64,000 nt of DNA, taken from the NCBI GenBank assembly GCA_002359495.1, contig DENB01000064.1:1-64000 (forward strand). Reading direction: 5' to 3'. How positions within the stretch are numbered: the first letter of the stretch is position 1; each line of letters begins with the position of its first letter. A program made the translations under genes and the position numbers. This DNA is from Enterobacteriaceae bacterium UBA2655. GTDB taxonomy: Bacteria > Pseudomonadota > Gammaproteobacteria > Enterobacterales > Enterobacteriaceae. A model generated the notes under the pieces. The model was not told the origin of the DNA. It saw nothing but the letters and a program-made list of their open reading frames with translations, and did no database searches. Shown piece by piece: positions 19,556-34,450 of the stretch.

Positions 19556-20530
19556 ATGGCTAATATGTTCGCCCTGATACTGGCGATAGCAACTCTGATT
19601 ACCGGCATTATCTGGTGCGTCGACAGGTTTAAGTGGGCGCCGGAACGTCGGGCGAAGCAGGCGGAAGCGCAGGCGCAGACCGGCAATACGCTGGACAGCA
19701 AAACCCTGGCGAAAGTATCGGCCCAGCCGGGCTGGATCGAAACGGCGGCATCGGTGTTTCCGGTGCTGTTGGTGGTGTTCGTGGTGCGCTCGTTCGTTTA
19801 CGAGCCTTTCCAGATCCCCTCAGGTTCGATGATGCCGACCTTGCTGATCGGCGATTTCATCCTGGTGGAGAAGTTTGCCTATGGCATCAAAGATCCCATT
19901 ACGCAAACCACGCTGATCCCGACCGGCCATCCGCAGCGCGGCGACATTGCGGTCTTTAAGTATCCGAAAGATCCCAGCCTGGATTACATCAAGCGGGTGA
20001 TTGGCTTGCCGGGCGATAAGGTCAGTTACGATCCCTACAGCAAAACGCTGACGGTGATCCCGAACTGCGCGCAGGATCAGGCATGCAATAAAGCGCTGGC
20101 GGTGACCTATTCCGATCTGCAGCCGAGCGACTTTATTCAAACCTTCAGCGGCTTCGACGGCAACGAGAGCGGCAACGGTTTTTATCAGGTCGCTCAGGGC
20201 GAAACTATGCGCGGTGGGTTACGCCTGGGCGCGCGCAAAGAGACGCTGGGCAGCGTGACGCACAATATTTTGCTGGTCAATGAAGCGCAAAGCCAGGCCA
20301 GCATGTATTATCAGCAGCCGGGACAGCCGCAGGCCAGCTGGATCGTGCCGCAAGGGCAATATTTCATGATGGGCGATAACCGCGATAACAGCGCCGACAG
20401 CCGCTACTGGGGCTTTGTCCCGGAGAAAAATCTGGTCGGTAAAGCGGTTGCTATCTGGATGAGCTTTGATAAACAAGAGGGCCAGTGGCCAACCGGCGTA
20501 CGCTTAAGTCGTATCGGCGGCATTCACTGA
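19556..20530 (+). CDS. lepB: Signal peptidase I
   Basis: 324 aa inner-membrane protease that removes signal peptides from exported proteins. Two N-terminal membrane segments (about 3-22 and 60-78) precede the catalytic Ser91 in IPSGSMMPTLL and the Lys146 base in DYIKRVIGLPGDK. Box E GDNRDNSADSRYWG is present. Numbering of both catalytic residues equals E. coli. Confidence 0.97.
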   Translation: MANMFALILAIATLITGIIWCVDRFKWAPERRAKQAEAQAQTGNTLDSKTLAKVSAQPGWIETAASVFPVLLVVFVVRSFVYEPFQIPSGSMMPTLLIGDFILVEKFAYGIKDPITQTTLIPTGHPQRGDIAVFKYPKDPSLDYIKRVIGLPGDKVSYDPYSKTLTVIPNCAQDQACNKALAVTYSDLQPSDFIQTFSGFDGNESGNGFYQVAQGETMRGGLRLGARKETLGSVTHNILLVNEAQSQASMYYQQPGQPQASWIVPQGQYFMMGDNRDNSADSRYWGFVPEKNLVGKAVAIWMSFDKQEGQWPTGVRLSRIGGIH

Positions 20531-20582
20531 CAACGCGCCCGCTGCAGCGGGCGACACAGGCTTGGCTCCCTGCGGGGAGCCA

Positions 20583-21387
<805 letters not shown>

Positions 21388-21389
<2 letters not shown>

Positions 21390-22293
21390 GAGCGAACACG
21401 TTACCTATTGCGGCTTCGTCGCGATTGTAGGCCGACCCAACGTCGGCAAATCCACCTTGCTGAACCAGCTTCTGGGGCAGAAAGTGTCGATCACCTCGCG
21501 TAAGCCGCAAACCACGCGTCATCGCATTATGGGCATTCATACCGAGGGCGCTTATCAGGCGATCTACGTTGATACCCCCGGTCTGCACATTGAAGAGAAG
21601 CGCGCCATTAACCGCCTGATGAACCGTGCGGCCAGCAGCTCCATCGGTGATGTCGAGCTGGTGGTTTTCGTGGTTGAAGGCACGCGCTGGACCGCCGACG
21701 ACGAGATGGTGCTGAACAAGCTGCGCGACGGCAAAGTGCCGGTGGTGCTGGCGATCAACAAAGTCGACAACATTCAGGATAAAAGCATTCTGCTGCCGCA
21801 TATTCAGTTCCTCAGCCAGCAGATGAACTTCCTCGACGTGGTGCCGATCTCGGCGGAAAACGGCAAGAACGTCGACGCCATCGCTAATATCGTGCGCAAG
21901 CGTCTGCCGCAGGCGGAACATCACTTCCCGGAAGATTACATCACCGATCGCTCCCAGCGCTTTATGGCTTCGGAGATTATCCGTGAAAAGCTGATGCGTT
22001 TTCTCGGCGCCGAGCTGCCTTATTCGGTGACGGTCGAGATTGAGCAGTTCGTCGTCAACGAGCGCGGCGGCTACGATATCAACGGCCTGATCCTCGTTGA
22101 GCGCGAAGGGCAGAAGAAGATGGTGATCGGCAACAAAGGGGCCAAAATCAAAACCATCGGCATTGAGGCGCGCAAGGACATGGAAGAGATGTTTGAAGCC
22201 AAAGTGCATCTGGAGCTGTGGGTGAAGGTGAAATCGGGCTGGGCGGACGACGAACGTGCGCTGCGCAGTCTGGGCTACGTAGACGATCTCTGA
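21388..22293 (+). CDS. era: GTPase Era
   Basis: 301 aa. It binds 16S rRNA and the 30S subunit, linking growth and ribosome maturation. G1 [10 protein letters not shown]3 DTPGLH and G4 NKVD are clear. A C-terminal KH RNA-binding domain is marked by [13 protein letters not shown]. Follows rnc and is followed by recO after 4 bp. Confidence 0.97.
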
Positions 22294-22297
22294 TTTC

Positions 22298-23056
22298 ATG
22301 GAAGGCTGGCAACGCGCTTTTGTGCTGCATAGTCGCCCTTACAGCGAAACCAGCTTGCTGCTGGATTTCTTCAGCGAAAGTCATGGCCGCGTGCGGGTGC
22401 TGGCGAAAGGCGCCCGTTCCCGCCGCTCTCAGCTAAAAGGGGCTCTGCAGCCCTTTACGCCGCTGCTGGTGCGCTGGAGCGGACGCGGCGAAGTCAAATC
22501 CCTGCGCAACGCTGAAGCGGTGTCGCTGGCGCTGCCGCTGAGCGGACTGACGCTCTACTGCGGGCTTTACGTTAACGAACTGCTCTCCCGCGTGCTTGAG
22601 CAGGAAATTCCTTTCTCCGAACTCTTCTTCGATTATCTCAACTGCATCCAGTCGCTCGCGGCGGGGGTCGGCACGCCGGAGCCCGCGCTGCGGCGCTTCG
22701 AGCTGGCGCTGCTCGGCCATCTGGGGTACGGCATCGATTTTCTCAACTGCGCCGGCAGCGGCGAGCCGATCGTCGACGCGATGACCTACAGCTACCGCGA
22801 AGAAAAAGGCTTTATCGCCAGCCTGGTGGTGAATAACCGCAGTTTTACTGGACGTCAGCTGCGTGCACTCTGGGAACGCGATTTTCCCGACGCCGACACG
22901 CTGCGCGCCGCTAAACGCTTTACCCGCATGGCGCTTAAGCCTTATCTCGGCGGCAAGCCGCTCAAAAGCCAGGAGCTGTTTCGCCAGTTTATACCGAAAA
23001 AACGCACCGACGCGCCCGTCGAAGGCAGCGCCGGCGACGAGACCTCCGCTGAATAA
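22298..23056 (+). CDS. recO: DNA repair protein RecO
   Basis: 252 aa. It promotes strand annealing and RecA loading with RecR in the RecF pathway. The N-terminal OB fold ([22 protein letters not shown]) and a helical C-terminal half ending [11 protein letters not shown] are typical. The last 20 residues are acidic and Ala-rich, a few residues longer than in E. coli. Confidence 0.95.
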   Translation: MEGWQRAFVLHSRPYSETSLLLDFFSESHGRVRVLAKGARSRRSQLKGALQPFTPLLVRWSGRGEVKSLRNAEAVSLALPLSGLTLYCGLYVNELLSRVLEQEIPFSELFFDYLNCIQSLAAGVGTPEPALRRFELALLGHLGYGIDFLNCAGSGEPIVDAMTYSYREEKGFIASLVVNNRSFTGRQLRALWERDFPDADTLRAAKRFTRMALKPYLGGKPLKSQELFRQFIPKKRTDAPVEGSAGDETSAE

Positions 23057-23128
23057 CGCGGGTGATACCGCACAGGGCGTCGGGCGTTGTACACTGCTCA
23101 TTACTACGGAAAAGAGGTGAGAACTGTC

Positions 23129-23860
23129 ATGGCTGAGTTACTGTTAGGGGTCAACATTGACCATATCGCTACCGTGCGTAACGCACGCGGCACGAACTAT
23201 CCCGATCCGGTACAGGCCGCTTTTATCGCTGAGCAGGCTGGCGCCGACGGCATCACAGTGCATCTGCGCGAAGATCGTCGTCACATTACCGACCGCGACG
23301 TTCGCATTCTGCGCGAAACCATTCAGACGCGCATGAATCTGGAGATGGCGGTGACGGACGAAATGGTGGGCATAGCCTGCGATATCAAACCCCATTTCTG
23401 CTGCCTGGTGCCGGAGAAGCGTCAGGAAGTGACCACCGAAGGGGGACTGGATGTGGCGGGACAGCAGGAGAAGATCAACGCGGCGGTCCGACAGCTGAGC
23501 GACGCCGGTATTCTGGTCTCGCTGTTTATCGATGCCGATCACCGCCAGATTGAAGCCGCAGTCGCCAGCGGCGCGCCCTATATCGAAATTCATACCGGCG
23601 CCTATGCCGAAGCTGAAGAAGGGCGGCTGCGCCAAACGGAGCTGTCACGCATCCGCAAAGCCGCCACTTTTGCCGCCAGCTTGGGGTTAAAGGTCAATGC
23701 CGGGCACGGTCTGACCTACCATAATGTGCTGCCGATCGCCGCGCTGCCGGAAATGCACGAGCTGAACATCGGCCACGCCATTATTGGCCGCGCGTTAATC
23801 AGCGGCCTGGCGGACGCGGTAAAAGAGATGAAGCAGCTGATTCGGGAAGCGCGTCGCTAA
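23129..23860 (+). CDS. pdxJ: Pyridoxine 5'-phosphate synthase
   Basis: 243 aa TIM-barrel enzyme. It condenses 1-deoxyxylulose 5-phosphate with 3-amino-2-oxopropyl phosphate to make pyridoxine 5'-phosphate. Start [20 protein letters not shown] matches the family; the upstream in-frame ATG at 23087 is not conserved. Block [16 protein letters not shown] contains active-site residues. TAATG overlap with acpS. Confidence 0.96.
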   Translation: MAELLLGVNIDHIATVRNARGTNYPDPVQAAFIAEQAGADGITVHLREDRRHITDRDVRILRETIQTRMNLEMAVTDEMVGIACDIKPHFCCLVPEKRQEVTTEGGLDVAGQQEKINAAVRQLSDAGILVSLFIDADHRQIEAAVASGAPYIEIHTGAYAEAEEGRLRQTELSRIRKAATFAASLGLKVNAGHGLTYHNVLPIAALPEMHELNIGHAIIGRALISGLADAVKEMKQLIREARR

Positions 23861-24240
23861 TGGCGATCCTTGGACTCGGCACCGATATCGTTGAGATCGA
23901 GCGTATCGCCGGGGTGATCGCGCGCTCCGGCGATCGCCTGGCGCGCCGCGTATTAAGCGAGGCCGAGTGGCAACGCTATCAGGCGCATCAGCAGCCGGTG
24001 CGTTTTCTGGCGAAGCGCTTCGCGGTGAAAGAGGCGGCGGCGAAAGCCTTCGGCACCGGCATTCGCGGCGGGCTGGCTTTTAATCAGTTCGAGGTTTACA
24101 ACAACGAATTGGGCAAACCCGGCCTGCGCTTTTTTCAGCATGCCGCTGAAGTGGCGCAAAAGCTCGGCGTTAAATCGGTGCATGTTACCCTGGCTGACGA
24201 ACGGCATTACGCCTGCGCCACGGTGATTATCGAAAGCTGA
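23860..24240 (+). CDS. acpS: Holo-[acyl-carrier-protein] synthase
   Basis: 126 aa. It transfers 4'-phosphopantetheine from CoA to acyl carrier protein. Magnesium-binding motifs [12 protein letters not shown] (Asp9) and [13 protein letters not shown] (Glu near 58) are intact. The start overlaps the pdxJ stop by one base, so the pair is translationally coupled. Confidence 0.96.
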   Translation: MAILGLGTDIVEIERIAGVIARSGDRLARRVLSEAEWQRYQAHQQPVRFLAKRFAVKEAAAKAFGTGIRGGLAFNQFEVYNNELGKPGLRFFQHAAEVAQKLGVKSVHVTLADERHYACATVIIES

Positions 24241-24272
24241 AGGTTCGGGCCGGGCAGCGTCGCCGGCCTGCT

Positions 24273-24530
<258 letters not shown>

Positions 24531-24576
24531 TCAATAACATCAGAAAAGGCGCGGGTATTATACGCGCGCCTTTCGA

Positions 24577-25416
24577 TCAGACCAGCTTTTTCACCAGCGC
24601 CTCGCTGTGGCGAATATGGCTGGAGGCGCGTTCCGGATCCTGCTGCACCAGCGCCATAAACAGCAGGTCCGTCAGCGCCAGCTGGGCGGTGGTCGAGGAG
24701 ATCGCCGCGCTGCGCATGCTCTGTTCTTCCGCCACGGTATAGAGCGAATGGGTGGCGCACTGCTGCAACGTATTGGGAGTAAAGCCGGTAAAGGCGACGA
24801 CGTGCGCGCCGGCGCGCACCGCTTCCTGCGCGGCAAGATTGATTTCGCGCCGTTCGCCGGTATAGGAGATGGCGAGCAGCACGTCGCCCGGCTTCATCGC
24901 CTGCACGCTGGCCAGCAGGGCGTGCATATCCTGTTCCGCCACCGCGTTAATGCCGATCTTCATCAGCTTCCAGGAAAAATCTTTCGCCACCAGGCCCGAG
25001 GCGCCGATGCCCACCAGCAAAATCCGCTGGGCGTTCTCCAGCAGACGCAGCGTTTCACGCAGCTTCTCTTCGCTGTTGATGTCGAGCGTGGCGCGGATCG
25101 CAGACTGTTTTTCGGTAAAAAGTTTCTCGCCTACCACCTTTAGCGAATCGTCGCTAAGAATGTGGTTGTGCACGGTAATCGCATCTCTGTCCGCCAGCGA
25201 CTCGCTGAGCGCCAGCTTCAGCGCAGGAAAACCCTTATACCCCAGCTTTTGAGCGAACTTCACCACGCTGGACTGACTGACGCCAGCCTCTTCCGCCAGC
25301 TTTTGCGAGCTGAGATGCCGTGCCCGATCCGGCTGCGACAGTAGATAATCCGCCAGTCGACGCTCGTTGAGCGCCAGGCGGGGATAAAGTTGGCGAATAC
25401 GCAGCAATGAACTCAT
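24577..25416 (-). CDS. yfhH: RpiR/MurR-family transcriptional regulator (YfhH)
   Basis: 279 aa. An N-terminal HTH_6 domain (KLAEEAGVSQSSVVKFAQKLGYKGF, about 40-65) is joined to a C-terminal SIS sugar-phosphate-binding domain (LVGIGASGLVAKDFSWKLMKIG). Start and end closely resemble E. coli YfhH, including SHIRHSEALVKKLV. The target genes are unknown. Divergent from pgpC, with a 203-bp spacer (25417-25619) that holds both promoters but no clear operator that I could define. Confidence 0.92.
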   Translation of the reverse strand: MSSLLRIRQLYPRLALNERRLADYLLSQPDRARHLSSQKLAEEAGVSQSSVVKFAQKLGYKGFPALKLALSESLADRDAITVHNHILSDDSLKVVGEKLFTEKQSAIRATLDINSEEKLRETLRLLENAQRILLVGIGASGLVAKDFSWKLMKIGINAVAEQDMHALLASVQAMKPGDVLLAISYTGERREINLAAQEAVRAGAHVVAFTGFTPNTLQQCATHSLYTVAEEQSMRSAAISSTTAQLALTDLLFMALVQQDPERASSHIRHSEALVKKLV

Positions 25417-25619
25417 GCCCAGGTCCTTTTCCGGTAAACTTCTTCTGAGTGAAAGGGTCGGCTACCCGGGACGCGAGGCGTGCCGGAGGTCCCGATCGTT
25501 GAAGAATAAACTATTCATCCGGCATTGTAGCTCGTGGAATTAAAAATGACACGCGACGCCGCCGCAGGGGTAGCTACACTTGTACTGCACAGGGGCAACG
25601 ACGAAACAAGGAGCGCTGT

Positions 25620-28281
<2,662 letters not shown>

Positions 28282-28446
28282 ATAGTTATCTCTCTCTGGC
28301 TCGCAGGGTTCTGTCTTTATAAAGGCAGTATTAATCTTGTTTACATTCCCGGAGCGAGGGGCATTTTGCGCAACAAACTGGACCAGAGCAACTTATATAG
28401 CAGGTTCTGTGCAATTTTCAGGCTAATACGTGTCCTGATAAATTCT

Positions 28447-28485
28447 GCGCAAACGGTTTCGTAACGCAGGCGGTTTCTCTATAAT
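28447..28485 (+). promoter_or_regulatory. purL promoter with PurR operator
   Basis: A 16-bp PurR-type operator, GCGCAAACGGTTTCGT (28447-28462), overlaps the -35 region, and TATAAT lies at 28480-28485. Purine repression of purL by PurR is established in E. coli. The rest of the 269-bp spacer from mltF shows no gene. Confidence 0.85.
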
Positions 28486-28550
28486 ACTGCCCGTTTTCCC
28501 TGTTGCGCCCAAAGAAGCGTCGCCCGGCGCTCTGACGAGAGATTTTTTTA

Positions 28551-31500
28551 ATGATGGAAATTCTGCGTGGTTCGCCCGCTCTGTCGGCATTTCGTGTAAA
28601 CAAACTGCTGGCCCGCTTTCAGGACGCTCATCTGCCGGTGAGCGATATTTACGCCGAGTACGTCCATTTTGCCGATGTCAGCGCCGCGCTGAACGCTGAT
28701 GAAAAAGCCCGCCTGCAGCGCCTGCTTAAATACGGTCCTTCTCTCGCCGAACATACGCCGCAAGGGCGTCTGCTGCTGGTAACGCCGCGTCCCGGCACGA
28801 TTTCTCCCTGGTCCTCCAAGGCGACCGACATCGCCCATAACTGCGATCTGCCGCAGGTGCGCCGTCTCGAGCGCGGCCTGGCGTTTTACGTCAAGGCGCC
28901 GCAGCTGGATGAGTCGCAGTGGCAGGCGCTGGCCGCGCTGCTGCACGACCGCATGATGGAAACCGTCTTCGGCGACATGGACGAGGCTGAGAAGCTGTTC
29001 GCCCACCATGAGCCGCAGCCGCTGAAAAGCGTCGATGTGCTGGGCGGAGGACGTCAGGCGCTGGAGCAGGCGAATATGACGCTGGGCCTGGCGTTGGCCG
29101 ATGATGAAATCGACTATCTGCTTGACGCGTTTAACAAACTGGGCCGCAACCCGAACGACATCGAGCTCTATATGTTCGCCCAGGCGAACTCCGAGCACTG
29201 TCGTCATAAGATTTTCAACGCCGACTGGATCATCGACGGCGAGAAACAGCCGAAGTCGCTGTTCAAAATGATCAAGAACACTTTCGAGCAGACGCCGGAT
29301 CACGTGCTCTCCGCCTATAAAGATAACGCGGCGGTGATGGAAGGCTCCGAAGTGGGACGCTTCTTCGCCGATAGCGAAAAAGGCGTCTATGACTATCACC
29401 AGGAAGCGGCGCATATCCTGATGAAGGTGGAAACTCATAACCATCCGACCGCGATTTCTCCCTGGCCGGGCGCCGCTACCGGCTCCGGCGGAGAGATCCG
29501 CGACGAAGGCGCTACCGGGCGCGGCGCCAAGCCGAAAGCGGGCTTGGTGGGCTTTTCGGTTTCCAACCTGCGCATTCCGGGCTTCGAGCAGCCGTGGGAA
29601 GAGGATTTCGGCAAGCCGGAGCGCATCGTCAGCGCGCTGGACATCATGACCGAAGGCCCGTTAGGCGGCGCGGCGTTCAATAACGAATTCGGCCGTCCGG
29701 CCCTGAACGGCTATTTCCGTACTTATGAAGAGCAGGTCAACAGCCACAACGGCGTCGAGCTGCGCGGCTATCACAAGCCGATCATGCTGGCGGGCGGCAT
29801 CGGCAACATTCGCGCCGAACATGTGCAGAAAGGCGAAATCACCGTCGGCGCCAAACTGATCGTGCTGGGCGGACCGGCGATGAATATCGGTCTGGGCGGC
29901 GGCGCGGCCTCGTCTATGGCGTCAGGTCAGTCCGATGCCGATCTCGACTTCGCCTCGGTGCAGCGCGACAACCCGGAAATGGAGCGTCGTTGCCAGGAGG
30001 TTATCGACCGCTGCTGGCAGCTGGGCAAAGAGAACCCGATTCTGTTTATCCACGACGTGGGCGCCGGCGGGCTCTCCAACGCCATGCCTGAGCTGGTCAG
30101 CGACGGCGGCCGCGGCGGACGTTTCAACCTGCGCGACATTCTCAGCGACGAGCCGGGCATGAGCCCGCTGGAAGTCTGGTGCAACGAGTCGCAGGAACGC
30201 TATGTGCTGGCAGTCGCTCCGGAAAAACTGGCGCTGTTCGACGCCCTGTGCCAGCGCGAGCGCGCGCCCTATGCGGTGATTGGCGAAGCGACCGAGGAAC
30301 AGCACCTGTCGCTCGCCGACAGCCATTTCGACAACAAGCCGATCGACATGCCGCTCGACGTGCTGCTGGGCAAAACGCCGAAAATGACCCGCGACGTCGC
30401 CAGCCTGCAGGTAAAAGGCGATGCGCTGCTGCGTCACGATATTACGCTGGAAGAGGCGGTGAAGCGCGTGCTGCATTTGCCGACCGTGGCGGAGAAAACC
30501 TTCCTCGTGACCATCGGCGACCGTACCGTAACCGGCATGGTGGCGCGCGATCAGATGGTCGGCCCGTGGCAGGTGCCGGTAGCCAACTGCGCGGTCACCA
30601 CCGCCAGCCTGGACAGCTATCACGGCGAAGCCTTTGCGCTCGGCGAGCGCGCTCCGGTGGCGCTGCTCGACTTCGCCGCCTCGGGACGTCTGGCGGTGGG
30701 CGAAGCCTTAACCAACCTGGCCGCGACCCATATCGGCTCGCTGAAGCACGTTAAGCTGTCGGCGAACTGGATGGCGGCAGCGGGCCACCCCGGCGAAGAC
30801 GCCGGTCTCTACGCTGCGGTGAAAGCGGTGGGCGAAGAGCTTTGTCCGGCGCTGGGCATCACCATTCCGGTGGGCAAAGACTCCATGTCGATGAAAACTC
30901 GCTGGCAGCAGGGCAGCGAGCAGCGCGAAATCACCGCGCCGCTTTCGCTGGTAATCACCGCCTTCGCGCGCGTCGAAGATGTGCGTGCTACCGTGACGCC
31001 GCAGCTGCAGCCGCAGCAGGATAACGCGCTGCTGCTGATCGACCTCGGCAAAGGTCACAACACGCTGGGCGCCACGGCGCTGGCGCAGGTTTATCGTCAG
31101 CTCGGCGACAAACCGGCCGACGTGCGCGACGCGCAGCAGCTGGCAGGCTTCTTTAACGCCATTCAGGCGCTGGTGGCGGACGGCAAACTGCTGGCCTACC
31201 ACGACCGTTCCGATGGCGGCCTGCTGGTGACGCTGGCAGAGATGGCCTTTACCGGCCACTGCGGCATCGAAGCGGACATCGCGACGCTGGGCGGCGATGC
31301 GCTGGCCGCGCTCTTCACCGAAGAGCTGGGCGCGGTAATCCAGATCAACGCGGCGGATCGCGCGGCGGTTGAGCAGGTCTTTGCCGACCATGGCCTGAAA
31401 GAGTGCGTTCATCAGATTGGCCGGGCCGTAACGGGCGACCGTTTCGTGATCCGCGCCGGCGACAAAGCGATCTACAGCGAAAGCCGCACCACGCTGCGCA

Positions 31501-32441
31501 CCTGGTGGGCGGAAACCACCTGGCAGATGCAGCGTCTGCGTGATAACCCGATCTGCGCCGATCAGGAACATGAAGCCAAAAAAGACGATCGGGATCCTGG
31601 CCTCAACGTTCATCTGACGTTCCGGCCGGAAGAAGATGTGGCTGCGCCGATGATCGCCACCGGCGCGCGTCCGCAGGTAGCGGTGTTGCGCGAACAGGGC
31701 GTGAACTCGCACGTCGAGATGGCGGCCGCCTTCCACCGCGCCGGCTTTACCGCGGTTGACGTGCATATGAGCGATCTGCTGGCGGGTCGTCGCAGTCTGG
31801 ACGACTTCCACGCGCTGGTCGCCTGCGGCGGCTTCTCTTACGGCGACGTGCTGGGCGCCGGCGAAGGTTGGGCGAAGTCGATCCTGTTTAACGCTCGCGT
31901 GCGCGACGAGTTCGAAAACTTCTTCCATCGTCCGCAAACGCTGGCGCTGGGCGTCTGCAACGGCTGCCAGATGATGTCCAACCTGCGCGAATTGATCCCC
32001 GGCAGCGAGCTGTGGCCGCGTTTCGTTCGCAATCAGTCGGAGCGTTTCGAAGCGCGCTTCAGCCTGGTGGAAGTGGCGGCCAGCCCGTCGCTGCTGCTGG
32101 ACGGCATGGCGGGCTCGCGTATGCCGATCGCCGTGTCGCACGGCGAAGGCTTTGTGGAAGTGCGTGACGGCGCACACCTCGCCGCGCTGGAGGCGAAAGG
32201 GGTAGTGGCGCTGCGCTACGTCGATAACTACGGCAAGGTGACAGAGACCTATCCGGCCAACCCGAACGGTTCGCCGAACGGCATCACGGCAGTGACCAGC
32301 GAAAGCGGTCGCGTGACCATCATGATGCCGCACCCGGAGCGCGTGTTCCGCACCGTCAGCAACTCCTGGCACCCGGCGGATTGGGGCGAAGACAGCCCGT
32401 GGATGCGTATTTTCCGCAACGCCCGTAAGCAGCTGGGTTAA
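28551..32441 (+). CDS. purL: Phosphoribosylformylglycinamidine synthase
   Basis: 1296 aa large-type PurL. It converts FGAR, glutamine and ATP to FGAM in purine synthesis. The N-terminal [15 protein letters not shown], the FGAM-synthase core ([21 protein letters not shown]), and the C-terminal glutaminase domain with nucleophile Cys in [10 protein letters not shown] and the HPE motif MMPHPERVF are all present. Closely follows the E. coli protein. Ends at a terminator. Confidence 0.98.
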   Translation: MMEILRGSPALSAFRVNKLLARFQDAHLPVSDIYAEYVHFADVSAALNADEKARLQRLLKYGPSLAEHTPQGRLLLVTPRPGTISPWSSKATDIAHNCDLPQVRRLERGLAFYVKAPQLDESQWQALAALLHDRMMETVFGDMDEAEKLFAHHEPQPLKSVDVLGGGRQALEQANMTLGLALADDEIDYLLDAFNKLGRNPNDIELYMFAQANSEHCRHKIFNADWIIDGEKQPKSLFKMIKNTFEQTPDHVLSAYKDNAAVMEGSEVGRFFADSEKGVYDYHQEAAHILMKVETHNHPTAISPWPGAATGSGGEIRDEGATGRGAKPKAGLVGFSVSNLRIPGFEQPWEEDFGKPERIVSALDIMTEGPLGGAAFNNEFGRPALNGYFRTYEEQVNSHNGVELRGYHKPIMLAGGIGNIRAEHVQKGEITVGAKLIVLGGPAMNIGLGGGAASSMASGQSDADLDFASVQRDNPEMERRCQEVIDRCWQLGKENPILFIHDVGAGGLSNAMPELVSDGGRGGRFNLRDILSDEPGMSPLEVWCNESQERYVLAVAPEKLALFDALCQRERAPYAVIGEATEEQHLSLADSHFDNKPIDMPLDVLLGKTPKMTRDVASLQVKGDALLRHDITLEEAVKRVLHLPTVAEKTFLVTIGDRTVTGMVARDQMVGPWQVPVANCAVTTASLDSYHGEAFALGERAPVALLDFAASGRLAVGEALTNLAATHIGSLKHVKLSANWMAAAGHPGEDAGLYAAVKAVGEELCPALGITIPVGKDSMSMKTRWQQGSEQREITAPLSLVITAFARVEDVRATVTPQLQPQQDNALLLIDLGKGHNTLGATALAQVYRQLGDKPADVRDAQQLAGFFNAIQALVADGKLLAYHDRSDGGLLVTLAEMAFTGHCGIEADIATLGGDALAALFTEELGAVIQINAADRAAVEQVFADHGLKECVHQIGRAVTGDRFVIRAGDKAIYSESRTTLRTWWAETTWQMQRLRDNPICADQEHEAKKDDRDPGLNVHLTFRPEEDVAAPMIATGARPQVAVLREQGVNSHVEMAAAFHRAGFTAVDVHMSDLLAGRRSLDDFHALVACGGFSYGDVLGAGEGWAKSILFNARVRDEFENFFHRPQTLALGVCNGCQMMSNLRELIPGSELWPRFVRNQSERFEARFSLVEVAASPSLLLDGMAGSRMPIAVSHGEGFVEVRDGAHLAALEAKGVVALRYVDNYGKVTETYPANPNGSPNGITAVTSESGRVTIMMPHPERVFRTVSNSWHPADWGEDSPWMRIFRNARKQLG

Positions 32442-32460
32442 TCAGGCTGCGTTAACCGGC

Positions 32461-32490
32461 AAAAGGAGGCAGCGATGCCTCCTTTTTTAT
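32461..32490 (+). terminator. purL terminator
   Basis: Stem AAAAGGAGGC/GCCTCCTTTT (32461-32470, 32477-32486), loop AGCGAT, with T run. Confidence 0.85.
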
Positions 32491-32506
32491 TTTGTCTGCG
32501 AAGCTG

Positions 32507-32620
32507 TGTTGGGAATGGGCGACACTGGCCTGCTTGCGCTGTCTCTGAATGGCGACATTTATCTTCTTGAATAAAAAGGATTTTAATTAATAAGTCGTGT
32601 TGTGTTGTTAAATGGCGACA
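32507..32620 (+). promoter_or_regulatory. Three GlrR (QseF) activator sites upstream of glmY
   Basis: Sites of form TGTY-N10-GACA lie at 32507-32524 (TGTT), 32540-32557 (TGTC, perfect) and 32603-32620 (TGTT). The E. coli GlrR sites upstream of glmY follow TGTC-N10-GACA. They lie about 110-220 bp before the predicted start, the usual distance for a sigma-54 activator. GlrR is encoded downstream in this window. Confidence 0.8.
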
Positions 32621-32702
32621 TCTTTTGAAAGCCTGAAGCAGTCATTCCGGGCTTTTTCTCTGCGTGCCTGAGCAATATGCTGATTTTAAAGATAAATAAA
32701 AA

Positions 32703-32718
32703 TTGGCACGCATATTGC
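32703..32718 (+). promoter_or_regulatory. Sigma-54 promoter of glmY
   Basis: TTGGCAC (32703-32709) and TTGC (32715-32718) give the -24/-12 pattern with GG and GC ten bases apart. The predicted start is A at about 32730. Confidence 0.88.
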
Positions 32719-32729
32719 TTGTATTAGCT

Positions 32730-32948
32730 AGTGGCTCATTCTCCTGTTTATGATTGCCCTGCTTTAGCGGACAAGAGCTCATAAAAACTGAATGACGCAC
32801 AAAACGGTGCCTGCCGTCCACTAACCGATAATCGTTTGCTTCGCAACGTTATCAAGCATCGGGCGCAACGTTGAGTTAGGCACCACCTTATTTTCGCGCG
32901 AGGCGTCAGGCGTCGCGCCGACGGCAGGCCGCAGGGCCTGTCGTTTTT
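32730..32948 (+). ncRNA. glmY: Small RNA GlmY
   Basis: The 5' end AGTGGCTCATTC and the long conserved block from about 32812 to 32888 (including GGTGCCTGCCGTCCAC and GTTATCAAGCATCGGGCG) match enterobacterial GlmY. GlmY binds RapZ and so protects GlmZ, raising GlmS synthesis when glucosamine-6-phosphate is low. The 3' end is set at a stem (32922-32930 with 32935-32943) with a T run; this makes it longer than the 184-nt E. coli RNA, so the end is uncertain. It fills the purL-glrK gap. Confidence 0.9.
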
Positions 32949-33019
32949 ATTTGCGCCTCTTTCTTCCCGCCGTAGAGTCCGTTAGCATCAAGCCTGCGTT
33001 TACAAAAGGAACCGGCCGC

Positions 33020-34447
33020 GTGAAAAGATGGCGTTTATTCCCCCGTTCGCTGCGCCAGCTGGTGCTGATGGCTTTTCTGCTGGTGCTGCTGCCGCTGCTG
33101 GTGCTCGCCTGGCAGGCGTGGGAAAGCCTGTCGGCGCTGAGCGAGCAGGCGGCGGACACCAATCGCAACACCTTCACCGACGTGCGGCGCAGCGAAGCGA
33201 TGGCGCGCACGGCGCTGGAGCTGGAGCGCAGCTACCGGCAATACTGCGTGCTGGGCGATGCGACCCTGGCGCGGCTCTATCAGACTCAGCGCACGCGTTA
33301 CAGCCAGATGCTGACTACGCACGCGGGGCGCCTGCCGGAACTGGCCGCCTTTCGCACCCTGCAAACGCTCCTGCCGCAGCTCGATCCGATCCGCTGCGAC
33401 AACGGCAATCCCGTCGACAGCGTTTCCGCCGCGCTGGAAACCTTTTCCGCCACCAACACGCAAATGGTGCAGGACACCCGCGAAGTAGTATTTTCGCGCG
33501 GTCTGCAATTGCAACGTGAAATCGCCGAGCGCGGCCAGTTTTTCGGCTGGCAGGCACTGATTCTGTTTCTGATCAGCCTGGCGCTGGTGCTGCTGTTTAC
33601 CCGCATGATTATCGGCCCGGTGAAAAGCGTGGAGCGCATGATCAACAGACTGGGCGAGGGGCGCGCGCTGGGGCAGAGCGTGGCGTTTCGCGGTCCGCGC
33701 GAGCTGCGTTCGCTGGGGCAGCGCATCGTCTGGCTCAGCGAGCGTCTCGCCTGGCTGGAGACGCAGCGCCATGAATTTTTACGCCATCTGTCGCACGAGT
33801 TGAAAACGCCGCTCGCCAGCCTGCGCGAAGGCACGGAGCTGCTGGCCGATCAGGTGGCCGGGCCGCTGAATGCCGACCAGCAGGAGGTGGTCGCCATTCT
33901 GGATAGCAGCAGCCGTCACTTGCAAAAATTGATCGAACAGCTGCTGGAGTACAACCGCAAGCTGGCGGACGGCCCAACGCAGCTTGAACCGGTCGATCTG
34001 GCGGAGATCGTCGATATGGTAATTAGCGCGCACGCATTGCCGGCCCGCGCCAAGATGATGCATACCCATGTCGATCTGCCGGTCACGCGCTGCCTGGCGG
34101 AACCGATGCTGCTGATGCGCGTTATCGATAACCTCTACTCCAACGCCGTGAACTACGGCAGCGAAACCGGTAACATCTGGCTGCGCAGCCAGCGCAAGGG
34201 CGAGAAAATCTGGCTGGAGGTCGCCAATACCGGCACCCCTGTTCCGCCAGAAGAGCGGGAGATGATCTTCGAGCCTTTCTATCAGGGCAGCCAGCAGCGC
34301 AAAGGCGCGGTAAAAGGCAGCGGGCTGGGGCTGAGCATCGCCAAAGATTGTATTCGTCGCATGCAGGGCGATCTGCGGCTGGTCAGCCGCCAGGATGCCG
34401 ACGTCTGCTTTCGTATTGAACTGAATATTACAGCCGGGAACCGCTGA
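33020..34447 (+). CDS. glrK: Sensor histidine kinase GlrK (QseE)
   Basis: 475 aa, equal to E. coli. Two membrane segments (about 15-33 and 178-197) flank a periplasmic sensor region; then HAMP, the phospho-acceptor His259 in LRHLSHELKTPL, and an ATPase domain with N-box DNLYSNAVNYG and GSGLGLSIAKD. The GTG at 33020, with AAGGA upstream, fits E. coli; an in-frame ATG at 32951 just past the glmY terminator would add 23 residues. First gene of glrK-qseG-glrR-glnB. Confidence 0.96.
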   Translation: MKRWRLFPRSLRQLVLMAFLLVLLPLLVLAWQAWESLSALSEQAADTNRNTFTDVRRSEAMARTALELERSYRQYCVLGDATLARLYQTQRTRYSQMLTTHAGRLPELAAFRTLQTLLPQLDPIRCDNGNPVDSVSAALETFSATNTQMVQDTREVVFSRGLQLQREIAERGQFFGWQALILFLISLALVLLFTRMIIGPVKSVERMINRLGEGRALGQSVAFRGPRELRSLGQRIVWLSERLAWLETQRHEFLRHLSHELKTPLASLREGTELLADQVAGPLNADQQEVVAILDSSSRHLQKLIEQLLEYNRKLADGPTQLEPVDLAEIVDMVISAHALPARAKMMHTHVDLPVTRCLAEPMLLMRVIDNLYSNAVNYGSETGNIWLRSQRKGEKIWLEVANTGTPVPPEEREMIFEPFYQGSQQRKGAVKGSGLGLSIAKDCIRRMQGDLRLVSRQDADVCFRIELNITAGNR

Positions 34448-34450
34448 AAC

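Noticed and set aside
30708..32372. A 554-codon open frame antisense to purL
   Set aside because: It lies wholly opposite a certain gene of high G+C third-position content, has no ribosome site or recognisable domain, and mirrors purL codons.
32951..33019. Earlier in-frame ATG for glrK
   Set aside because: It lies 3 bp past the glmY T run with no ribosome site, while GTG at 33020 has AAGGA and gives the E. coli length.
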